DNA from: Phenylobacterium sp. Root700
Lineage (GTDB): Bacteria > Pseudomonadota > Alphaproteobacteria > Caulobacterales > Caulobacteraceae
Assembly: GCF_001429025.1 (NCBI RefSeq)
Contig: NZ_LMHT01000034.1
Span: 84,953 to 148,952 of the forward strand
Direction: 5' to 3'
Length of the DNA: 64,000 nt
Of the stretch, positions 40,980 to 48,532 are shown piece after piece (within the stretch, counting starts at the first letter, position 1; each line of letters starts with the position of its first letter). Below the pieces are notes generated by a model. It made no database searches, was not told where the DNA came from, and saw only the letters and a list, made by a program, of their open reading frames with translations. The translations under genes and the position numbers were made by a program.

Positions 40980-41050
40980 TCCCTCTCCCTCAGCCTCGCT
41001 TTCCTCCCCTGCGCAGCGGGGGAGGAAAAGGAGGCGGAGCGGAGAAGAGT
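40980..41050. repeat. Short G/C-rich intergenic element
   Basis: TCCCTCTCCCTCAGCC and CTCCCCTGCGCAGCGGGGGAG stand between the convergent thioesterase and hydrolase stops. The second is an imperfect palindrome that resembles the CCCCCGCTGGGGG arm of the other copies, but the match is partial. Confidence 0.5.
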
Positions 41051-41052
41051 CT

Positions 41053-41937
41053 CTACGCCAGCGCCTTGCGCAATTCGGCCTGAACCAGGTCCGGGCGCTC
41101 CATCGGCAGGAAGTGGCTGGTTCCGGGGATCGTCTCGGCCTCGATGCGGCCGGCGGCGACCAGGGCGTCGAACCGCGGATCCTCGCGGCAGGTGGACGCA
41201 ATCTCGGCCTTCAGGATGCGGATCGGGACCTGGGCCCGCTCGAAGGCGCCCCAGGTGTCGTGGGCGTGGGAGCTGAAGTTTGACGCCTCCCACTCCGGGG
41301 CGCAGGACAGCTCGACCTGACCGTCGGGACGCTCGCGGAAGCCGTCGGCGACGTAGTCGGCCAGCATCTCCGCCGTCCAGGTCTTGAAGGCTCCACGGCC
41401 GGTATAGGCGCCGATCACGGCGGCCTCGCTGTCGAACACCGCGCGGCGGCGCAAGGCGCCCTGCACCAGCGGCGAATTGGTGAAGGCCTCCGGGTCGATC
41501 CCGTGGTCGGACGGCGAGGGGACCACGACCGGGTCGAACAGCACCAGGCTGCGCACCCGCTCCGGGGCCTCGGCTTGAGCCAGCACGCAGGCGGTCCCGC
41601 CCATCGAGTGGCCCGACAGCACCACGTCCCTAAGATCCAGGGTCGTCAGCAGCGCCAGAAGGTCATCGCGCAGGCCGTCCCACGAGGTCCGCCCCGCCGT
41701 GTCAGCTGGCAGGGTTGAACGGCCGTGACCGCGCTGATCGACCGCCAGGATGCGGAAATCCTCGGCCAAGGGCGCCAGGATCGAGCGATAGGTGCGGGCG
41801 TTGAAGCCGTTCGCATGGACGAAAACGACGTCGATCGGCCGCGCGGCGTCGCCGAACTCGAGCGCCGCCATCGCGCCGCCCCGACCTTCAAGCTCGATCA
41901 GCCGCGCCCGGGGCGCATTCGTTAACGCCGAGTCCAT
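41053..41937 (-). CDS. Alpha/beta hydrolase
   Basis: The 294-residue protein has VVFVHANGFNARTYRSILAPL near residue 37, RILAVDQRGHGRST near 62, the nucleophile elbow SGHSMGG near 107, and GTSHFLPMERPDLV near 275 with the histidine. It is a soluble hydrolase of the epoxide-hydrolase/esterase type; the substrate is unknown. The ATG at 41937 is the first in the alpha/beta hydrolase part of a very long open frame that continues antisense through mnmC. The 259-base gap upstream, to 42197, shows no gene. Confidence 0.88.
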   Translation of the reverse strand: MDSALTNAPRARLIELEGRGGAMAALEFGDAARPIDVVFVHANGFNARTYRSILAPLAEDFRILAVDQRGHGRSTLPADTAGRTSWDGLRDDLLALLTTLDLRDVVLSGHSMGGTACVLAQAEAPERVRSLVLFDPVVVPSPSDHGIDPEAFTNSPLVQGALRRRAVFDSEAAVIGAYTGRGAFKTWTAEMLADYVADGFRERPDGQVELSCAPEWEASNFSSHAHDTWGAFERAQVPIRILKAEIASTCREDPRFDALVAAGRIEAETIPGTSHFLPMERPDLVQAELRKALA

Positions 41938-42196
41938 GCAAAATCCTCCGTCGACCCGCCCAAAATGACGGCCCGAACCCTCGAAATCACATTCACCCAC
42001 AGTTAGCCAACCCCCACGAAGGCCTTGGTTTTTCAGGTGATGCAGGCCCGGGGCCGAAAAGTGATCACGAGGGCGTGAATTAAAGCCTTGCCCTCGGAGC
42101 AAACCGAGGCATATTCCTGACTTGCGCACGCGAAGTTGGCCATCAGGGTCGTCCTCGTATGTGGCTTCTAACTCCGTTTCCAGGGGACCCAGAAAC

Positions 42197-42508
42197 ATGA
42201 CCACCGAAATCCTCCGCAAGCTGCTCGTCGCCGGCGCCGCCGTCGCCGCCCTCTCCGTCGCCGCCTGCGGCAAGCCGGCTGAAAAGGCCGACGCCGCCGC
42301 CGCCGAAGCCACCACCGAAGCCACGACCGCGGCCGCCGCGGCCGACACCGCGACCGACGCTGCGGCCACCGCCGCTGACGCCGCCGCCGACGCCTCGAAG
42401 GCCGCTGGCGACGCCGCTGCCGCTGCTCCGGCCGCTGCCGCCGACGCCGCTGCCGCCGCTGCTGCTCCGGCCGCCGACGCTGCCGCCGCTGCTCCGGCCA
42501 CGAAGTAA
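42197..42508 (+). CDS. Alanine-rich small lipoprotein
   Basis: The 103-residue product has a lipoprotein signal (MTTEILRKLLVAGAAVAALSVAAC, cysteine 24) followed by about 78 residues made almost only of Ala, with Asp, Thr, Pro, Glu and Lys. The pattern of charged residues every three to four alanines suggests a long helix, like a periplasmic spacer or wall-linked lipoprotein. DNA in this stretch is a near-repeat of GCC/GCT codons. No family was recognised with confidence. A terminator follows. Confidence 0.8.
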   Translation: MTTEILRKLLVAGAAVAALSVAACGKPAEKADAAAAEATTEATTAAAAADTATDAAATAADAAADASKAAGDAAAAAPAAAADAAAAAAAPAADAAAAAPATK

Positions 42509-42514
42509 GTCTTT

Positions 42515-42570
42515 CGAACGCATTCTTGCGTTCGTGAGCGAAGGGCCGTCCCTCGGGGCGGCCCTTTTCG
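42515..42570 (+). terminator. Double hairpin terminator after the Ala-rich lipoprotein
   Basis: CGAACGCA-TTCT-TGCGTTCG (42515-42534) is followed by GGGCCG...CGGCCC (42543-42564) and then TTTTCGTTT. The second stem with its T-run looks like a factor-independent terminator. Confidence 0.85.
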
Positions 42571-42591
42571 TTTGCGCGCTATAAGGCCCCG

Positions 42592-44406
42592 ATGAGCGCT
42601 GAATCGCCCCTCACCTGGACCGACGACGGCCAGCCCCGTTCGCGCCTCTATGGCGATGTCTATTTCTCGGCGCAGGACGGCCTGGCCGAGACCCGCGCCG
42701 TCTTCCTGCAAGGCTGCGGCCTGCCAGACGCCTGGAACGGCCGCTCGCGCTTCACCGTCGGCGAACTCGGCTTCGGCACCGGCCTCAACATCCTGGCCCT
42801 GCTGGACCTCTGGCGCCGCACCTCCCAGCCCGGCGCCCACCTCCACATCTTCAGCATCGAGGCCCACCCGATCACCGCGGCCGAGGCTGGACGCGCCCTG
42901 GCTCATTGGCCTGAATTGGCCGACCTCGCAGGCCTGCTGGCCGAACGCTGGCCCGGCCAGGCGCGCGGATTCCACCGGGTCGACCTGCCCGAAGCCCGCG
43001 CCACCCTCGACCTGGCGGTGATGGACGTGCAGAGCGCGCTCGAGGCCTGGAGCGGCCAGGCCGACGCCTGGTTCCTCGACGGCTTCTCGCCGGCGCTCAA
43101 TCCCGACATGTGGCGCGAGGAGATCATGGCCCTGGTCGCCGCCCGCTCCGCGCCCGGCGCGCGAGCCGCGACCTTCACCGTCGCCGGGGCCGTGCGGCGC
43201 GGGCTCGCCGCCGCCGGTTTCGAGGTCGAGAAGCAGCCGGGCTTTGGCCGCAAGCGCGAACGGCTGGAGGCGAAGCTGCCCGGCGAGCGTCCAGCCCCTG
43301 CCGCCCCGATCAAGGTCGCGGTGATCGGGGCCGGGATCGCCGGCGCCTCGGCCGCCCGCGCCCTGCGCGCGCTCGGCTGCGAGCCGGTGGTGCTGGACGC
43401 CGAGGGCGCCGGGGCAGGCGCCTCCGGAAACCCCGCGGCGCTGGTCACGCCCAGGCTCGACGCAGGACTGGGGCCTGTCGCCCAGTTCGCCGCCCAGGCC
43501 TTCAACCGGGCCGTCCAGCTCTACGAGGCCCTGCCGGCCGCGATCCTCAGCCGGGGCGTCCTGCAACTCGCCGCCGGCGAGCGGGACCCTGAACGGTTCG
43601 CCAAGATCGCCGCCGCCGACATCTTCGAACCAGGCGCCGTGGAGGTGCTGGATGCGCGCAGCGCCACCGCCCGCCTCGGCGAAACCGCGCCCGTCGCCCT
43701 CGACCTCGCCACAGCCCTGGTGATCGAACCCGCGCCTGTCCTGGCCGCCTGGAGCGGCGAGGTCGCCCGCGCCGCCGTCGCCGCGATCACCCGCGAGCCG
43801 GGCGGCTGGAGACTGTCAGACGCGACCGGCGAGCCGATCCTTGTCGTCGACGCCGTCATCCTCGCCGCAGGGCAGGCCAGCGCCGCCCTGTGGCCGGCCC
43901 TGCCGCTTACGCCGGTCCGCGGCCAGGCGAGCTGGACCCAAGGCCCCCCGGCCGTCCAGGCGCTCGCCTGGGGCGGCTACATTCTCCCCACCCGCGACGG
44001 GACCCTGTTCGGCGCCACCCATGATCGCGGCGATGTCGGAACCGACCTGCGCGAGGCCGATCACCTGCGCAACCGCGCCACCCTGGCCGCCGTCCTCCCC
44101 CGCCTGGCGAGCGAATTGGAGACCGCGCCCCTGGCCGGCCGCGCCTCGGTGCGCGCCACCACGCCCGACCGCCTGCCCATCGCGGGGGCCGCCCATGAGG
44201 CGCCTGGACTGTTCCTGCTGACCGGCTTCGGATCGCGCGGCTTCTCGCAGGCGCCGCTGCTGGCCGAGCACGTCGCGGCCCTGGCGCTGAGTGCGCCCTC
44301 GCCCTTGCCCGCCGCATTGGCCAGCCTGGTCGACCCCGACCGGTTCCGCTTGCGCGCCGAACGCCGTGGCCGCAATTTCGTCCATGACGAGAGCCATACT
44401 GCGTAG
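42592..44406 (+). CDS. mnmC: Bifunctional tRNA mnm5s2U34 enzyme MnmC
   Basis: The 604-residue protein finishes the mnm5s2 modification of tRNA wobble uridine. The N-terminal methyltransferase (about 1-225) shows SAM motif VGELGFGTGLNILALLDLW near residue 57 and ADAWFLDGFSPALNPDMW near 157. The C-terminal FAD oxidoreductase (about 240-604) starts VAVIGAGIAGASAARALRALG and continues to TTPDRLPIAG and LFLLTGFGSRGFSQAPLLAE. Both MnmC domains are therefore present. It is 13 bases before a lipoprotein start region but that gene has its own ribosome site. Confidence 0.96.
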   Translation: MSAESPLTWTDDGQPRSRLYGDVYFSAQDGLAETRAVFLQGCGLPDAWNGRSRFTVGELGFGTGLNILALLDLWRRTSQPGAHLHIFSIEAHPITAAEAGRALAHWPELADLAGLLAERWPGQARGFHRVDLPEARATLDLAVMDVQSALEAWSGQADAWFLDGFSPALNPDMWREEIMALVAARSAPGARAATFTVAGAVRRGLAAAGFEVEKQPGFGRKRERLEAKLPGERPAPAAPIKVAVIGAGIAGASAARALRALGCEPVVLDAEGAGAGASGNPAALVTPRLDAGLGPVAQFAAQAFNRAVQLYEALPAAILSRGVLQLAAGERDPERFAKIAAADIFEPGAVEVLDARSATARLGETAPVALDLATALVIEPAPVLAAWSGEVARAAVAAITREPGGWRLSDATGEPILVVDAVILAAGQASAALWPALPLTPVRGQASWTQGPPAVQALAWGGYILPTRDGTLFGATHDRGDVGTDLREADHLRNRATLAAVLPRLASELETAPLAGRASVRATTPDRLPIAGAAHEAPGLFLLTGFGSRGFSQAPLLAEHVAALALSAPSPLPAALASLVDPDRFRLRAERRGRNFVHDESHTA

Positions 44407-44426
44407 CTCGTCAAAGGAGTTTTTCC

Positions 44427-44843
44427 ATGATCCGGATTTCGCTTTGGGCCGCAGCCGCCACCGCGATCCTCCTGACAACGGCCTGCGCCAATCCACCGAG
44501 CGCCGCCGGCCCGGAGGCGACGACCGCGAAGGTCGCCTCGCCCAAGCGCCACTGCTTCTTCACCAACAGCGTCAACAGCTTCACCGCCGTCGACGAGGAG
44601 ACCGTCAACATCCGCGTCGGCGTGAAGGACATCTATCGCCTGGACCTGATGGGCCGCTGCCCCGACATCGACTGGAACCAGTCGATCGCCCTGGTTTCGC
44701 GCGGCGGTTCGTCGATCTGCTCGGGCCTGGACGCGACCATCATAACCAAGGGCCCCATCGGTCCGCAGCGCTGCCCGGTGCGGATGGTGACCAAGCTGAC
44801 GCCTGAAGAGGTCGCCGCGCTCAAGCCCAAGACCAAGCCCTAG
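44427..44843 (+). CDS. DUF6491-like lipoprotein
   Basis: The 138-residue product has a lipoprotein signal (MIRISLWAAAATAILLTTAC, cysteine 20). The mature part holds CFFTNSVNSFTAVDEETVNIRVGVKDIYRLDLMGRCPDID in two blocks, then ICSGLDATI and CPVRMVTKLTPEEVAAL. This fits the DUF6491 family of small alphaproteobacterial periplasmic proteins, whose function is not known. Four cysteines could form two disulfides. AAAGGAG stands just before the ATG. Confidence 0.8.
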   Translation: MIRISLWAAAATAILLTTACANPPSAAGPEATTAKVASPKRHCFFTNSVNSFTAVDEETVNIRVGVKDIYRLDLMGRCPDIDWNQSIALVSRGGSSICSGLDATIITKGPIGPQRCPVRMVTKLTPEEVAALKPKTKP

Positions 44844-44852
44844 AATCGAAAA

Positions 44853-44878
44853 GGGCGTCGCCCCGAAGGACGACGCCC
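44853..44878 (-). terminator. Terminator of the first TonB-dependent receptor gene
   Basis: GGGCGTCG and CGACGCCC pair perfectly with an inner CC/GG, and on the minus strand the stem is followed by TTTTCGATT. A second strong hairpin (CCGGCCGGA...TCCGGCCGG) lies between it and the receptor stop. Confidence 0.85.
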
Positions 44879-44927
44879 GATCGACGTCCGGCCGGAACGG
44901 CAAGCCGCTCCGGCCGGTGCTCGGAAG

Positions 44928-47900
44928 CTAGAAGCGCTTCTTCACGGCCAGCGCATAGACCCGGCCGAGCGGGTTGGCGCTCGAAGGGTCGTAGTTGTAC
45001 TGGGTGCCGATGGCGAAGGGCGGATCGGCGTCGAAGATGTTCTGCACGCTCGCCGTCACCACCGTGTCCCACGGCAGTTCGACCCGGTAGGTCAGGTCAT
45101 GCTGCCAGTACTCGGGGATCTTGGTCGTGCCCTTGGTGGCCAGGGCCAGACCGATCGAGTTGCTCTCAGTCTGGTTGACCGAACTGGTGTGGCGAACCTG
45201 CCAGCGGATGTTATGCGGACCGCCGGACCAGTTCAGATAGACGTTGGCCCGCAGGCGGTTGTAGCCCGTGAAGATCGAGGCGCGGTACGTACCGGCCCGC
45301 TTCTGGGTTCCCGCCGCCGGAGCCGCGACACCCTCGATCATGTAGGGATCTTCGTCGTACTGCAGCAGGTAGGTGCCGTCGAAGCCCGTGGTCAGGGCGC
45401 CGCCGAACAGGTCGCCGACGTCCAGGTTAGCCTGGAAGTCGAGGCCCGAGGTCTTCACCTTGCCGCCGTTGATGTACTGGGTCCTATAGGACTGCACATT
45501 CGCCCGGCCGCAAGCGCCGCTGAAGGTGAAGCGGTCACGCAGCGCCACGTACTTCGGATCGGTGCTGGCGCAGAAACCGGTCGGTGAGTTGGCCGGGAAG
45601 AAGGCGGCCAGCATCTCGGTCGCCGATTCCAGGATCAGCTGATCCTCGAAGTCGAAGCTCCAATAATCGACCGTGGCGCGGAAGCGGCCCATCTTGGCCA
45701 TCGCGCCGACGCTGTAGGTGAAGGCGGTTTCCGGTTCCAGGTCGGGGTTGCCGTACTGGTCGTTGGCGCGCCAGGTGCCGTTCGCGTTGGTCAGGCCGCG
45801 GGTGAAGTTGTCCGTGGTGATGACCGGCGAGGGAGCGCGGTAGGTGGTGCCCACCGAGCCGCGGAGCGCCAGCCAATCCAAAGCCTGCCAGCGGACCGAA
45901 GCCTTCGGATTAAAGGTCTCGCCGGAGTCCTTGGAGTACTCGTAGCGAGCCGCCAGGGTCAGCTCCAGATCGTCGGTGATCGGCAGCAGGGTTTCGGCGA
46001 ACAGCGAGCCGATCTCACGCGAGACGTCGTACTGAGCCAGGTTGGCGTTGAACAGGTACGGCCCGGTCGGAACCAGGCAGTAGGGCTGGCCGTCGCCGAA
46101 CGGCGCGGAGTCCACGCAAGGCGTCGCGTTGACGTCGTGCAGGATCTGCGGGTTCTGCCGGACTTGGTCGTAGCGGTACTGGCCGCCGGCCGCCCAGCGG
46201 ATCGCGCCGCCGCCCAGCTCGAAGGGCAGTTCCCCGTTCACCACTAGGTCGGCGACGAACAGACGGGTCGAGGTCTTGTTGACCAGGCGCTCGTCCATCC
46301 AGTCGACCAAGGCGGCGCGGTTGGCGACCGCGTCGTTGAAGCCCGGAATGGCGCTGTTGGCGACGTAGTAGGGGTTGGCCCCGACATTCGACAGGCTCTG
46401 CGAGAACCCGTTGGTGAAGGGGTTGAAGTAGAAGCACCCCAGGGCCGCATTGCCGGCGTTGGTCGTGAAGTTGGCGGTTTCGGCCGCGGTGCACTGGTCG
46501 GAAACCCCAGCGCGGCTGCCGAAGCCCCGCATCCCGAGCTGCAGGCGGTTGACCGAGAGGTCTTCCTGAACGCGGGTGTAGTCCTGCTGCTGATAGGTCA
46601 GGGACGCGTCCCAGCCGATCCCGTTCTCGAACTCGCCCTTGAAGCCGCCGGCGACGCGGAAAGTGTCGACCTTGTAGCTGTAGTGGGCGTGCTTATCGTC
46701 CGTATAGGGATTGCCGCCGAAGCCGATCGGCCGCCACGAGGTCTGGCTGGTCGCCACCCCGTTGACCGCCGCGCTGGCCAGGCCCGCGCGCGCCTGGGCC
46801 AGGCCCGTGGCGCAGGACGCCGCGTCGACGCCGTAGGGCAGGATCGTGCCGTTGCAGTTGGCGCTGTTGATCTGGCTGATCAGCGCCTGCAGGCCCGGGT
46901 TGCTGGCCGGGATGTAGAAGCGGCTCTGGTCGGACGGCGCCACGGCCGGCAGCGGCGAGACGCCGCCCGCCGACATCGGGGTCGGGAACTGGTTGGGCCC
47001 AGTGACCGCCCAGCTCTGGGCCGGCGTGTCGTGCATGGCGTACAGCACTTCGATGTTCGCCGAGAGCTTGTCGGAAATGTCGAAGTTGAACTTGCCGTAG
47101 GCCTGGAAGTGCTCCTCGTCCTCGATGAGATTGTCGAAGACCGTGTATTGGAACTGGCAGGAGTTCGGATCGGGATTGATCGTCCTCAGGCCGATGACGG
47201 CGCTGATGTTGTAGGGCGCGCCGCCATTGGCCGCGCAGCCGATATCCGGCAGGCCGCCGCCGATGGTCGCGGCGCTATAGCCCCCGTTCGGGCTGGGCAC
47301 CAAGGAGCCGGGCACGAAGTAGTTGTACTGCCCCGGGTTGCCGGTGCTGGCCCAGCCGCCGAGCGGGTTTTCCTTGAAGCCGGCGTCGCTGGTGCGCAGC
47401 GCCCAGTCACGTTCCTGGATCGGCAGCTTCGAGCGATGGCGATAGCCGATCGCCACCAAGGCGTCGGCGTTGTCCCACTTCTTGCCCCAGGCCAGGTTGG
47501 TCTCGTAGTCGCCGTCCGAGCCCGGAATCGCCTGGTACTGGCCGCTGACCTCGAAGCCGTCGAGGTCGGTGCGGGTGATGAAGTTGACCACCCCGCCGAT
47601 GGCGTCCGACCCGTAGGTGGCCGCCGCGCCGTCCTTCAGCACCTCGACCCGGCCGATCGCGCCGGTCGGCAGCAGGTTGATGTCCACCGAGTTCAGGCTC
47701 TGGGGCGACACAGGCACCCGCCGGCCGTTGAACAGGACCAGGGTCCGCGAGCCCGTCGAGGGCGAGTTCAGATTGCGCAGGTTGATCGTGGCCGCGCCGG
47801 AGCCGGAGCCGAAGCGGTTGTTTTCACCGATGACCGCGCCCGACGAGGGGATGGTCTTGATGAACTGCACCATGGTCGGCGACCCGCGGGCCTCCAGTTC

Positions 47901-48077
47901 CTTGGAGCTGATCACGTCCACGGGCAGGGCCGCGTCTTCAGGTGTTCCGGCGATGAACGAGCCGGTGATAACCACCTCCTCGACCGTATTGTCCTGGGCG
48001 GCCGCAACGCTGGACACGCCCAGCGCCAGGGCGACGGCCAAAATTGACCCGCCGCAGAAATATCTGCTCTTCAACAT
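44928..48077 (-). CDS. TonB-dependent receptor, paralogue A
   Basis: The 1049-residue outer-membrane protein has a signal peptide (MLKSRYFCGGSILAVALALG, cleavage near AAAQ), a TonB box EEVVITG, a plug domain (about residues 40-170, with LPTGAIGRVEVLKDGAAATYG) and a large beta-barrel that ends in KKRF. The C-terminal Phe and YDPSSANPLGRVYALAVKKRF fit TonB receptors of the oar/RpfN-like group. It imports an unidentified large ligand with TonB-ExbBD energy. The ATG at 48077 is chosen from its AAGGAAA site. A paralogue lies upstream. Confidence 0.93.
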   Translation of the reverse strand: MLKSRYFCGGSILAVALALGVSSVAAAQDNTVEEVVITGSFIAGTPEDAALPVDVISSKELEARGSPTMVQFIKTIPSSGAVIGENNRFGSGSGAATINLRNLNSPSTGSRTLVLFNGRRVPVSPQSLNSVDINLLPTGAIGRVEVLKDGAAATYGSDAIGGVVNFITRTDLDGFEVSGQYQAIPGSDGDYETNLAWGKKWDNADALVAIGYRHRSKLPIQERDWALRTSDAGFKENPLGGWASTGNPGQYNYFVPGSLVPSPNGGYSAATIGGGLPDIGCAANGGAPYNISAVIGLRTINPDPNSCQFQYTVFDNLIEDEEHFQAYGKFNFDISDKLSANIEVLYAMHDTPAQSWAVTGPNQFPTPMSAGGVSPLPAVAPSDQSRFYIPASNPGLQALISQINSANCNGTILPYGVDAASCATGLAQARAGLASAAVNGVATSQTSWRPIGFGGNPYTDDKHAHYSYKVDTFRVAGGFKGEFENGIGWDASLTYQQQDYTRVQEDLSVNRLQLGMRGFGSRAGVSDQCTAAETANFTTNAGNAALGCFYFNPFTNGFSQSLSNVGANPYYVANSAIPGFNDAVANRAALVDWMDERLVNKTSTRLFVADLVVNGELPFELGGGAIRWAAGGQYRYDQVRQNPQILHDVNATPCVDSAPFGDGQPYCLVPTGPYLFNANLAQYDVSREIGSLFAETLLPITDDLELTLAARYEYSKDSGETFNPKASVRWQALDWLALRGSVGTTYRAPSPVITTDNFTRGLTNANGTWRANDQYGNPDLEPETAFTYSVGAMAKMGRFRATVDYWSFDFEDQLILESATEMLAAFFPANSPTGFCASTDPKYVALRDRFTFSGACGRANVQSYRTQYINGGKVKTSGLDFQANLDVGDLFGGALTTGFDGTYLLQYDEDPYMIEGVAAPAAGTQKRAGTYRASIFTGYNRLRANVYLNWSGGPHNIRWQVRHTSSVNQTESNSIGLALATKGTTKIPEYWQHDLTYRVELPWDTVVTASVQNIFDADPPFAIGTQYNYDPSSANPLGRVYALAVKKRF

Positions 48078-48532
48078 AGGTGTTTCCTTTCCCCCTCGAA
48101 CCCGCGTCACGATTGAAATGTGGCGCTTGTCTGTGTTCGAGTATGGCGATCATCCGTGGAGTTCGCCGGACGCGCTAGAGCGATGTTTTATGAGTTGCAT
48201 TCTTGAAATACATGGGTACGCGCGGGACAATTTTGACGCTCATGAACAATATTCAAAGAGTCCGCATACCGCCACAAGGATAAATCGCCCGGACTGTCAG
48301 AACGAATTTTAAGCTATTGGTTTTGATGCAATTTCGCGCCGATACACTCAACCAAACATGGTTCGGATCGTGCCCCACATTCGAAAAGTCGCCGCGCGCG
48401 CCATGTCGCCTAATGCAGCGCCGGCCGACCCGGTGTGGCGCCCAGGCCACGCCCATGAAAAAGGGCGCCGCAAGGGAAACCCTGCGACGCCCCGAAGGCG
48501 AAACCCCGGCCCTTTCGAGCCTAGGCGATGGT
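48078..48532 (-). promoter_or_regulatory. 455-base gap between the two receptor genes: receptor A promoter region
   Basis: The part from 48180 to 48360 is clearly AT-richer than the surrounding DNA (GTTTTATGAGTTGCATTC, ACAATATTCAAAGAGTC) and would hold the receptor A promoter on the minus strand. I see no convincing -10/-35 pair or operator. The left end (48459-48492) contains the receptor B terminator. No gene is visible. Confidence 0.5.
48463..48492 (-). terminator. Terminator of the second TonB-dependent receptor gene
   Basis: GGGCGCCGCAAGG and CCTGCGACGCCC pair with one mismatch around a short GAAA-containing loop; on the minus strand the stem is followed by TTTTTCATG. It lies 41 bases after the receptor B stop. 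Confidence 0.85.

Noticed and set aside
41053-43566. An 837-codon minus-strand open frame
   Set aside because: The real alpha/beta hydrolase ends at the ATG at 41937; the upstream part is antisense to the Ala-rich lipoprotein and mnmC and has the low-complexity look of a shadow frame.
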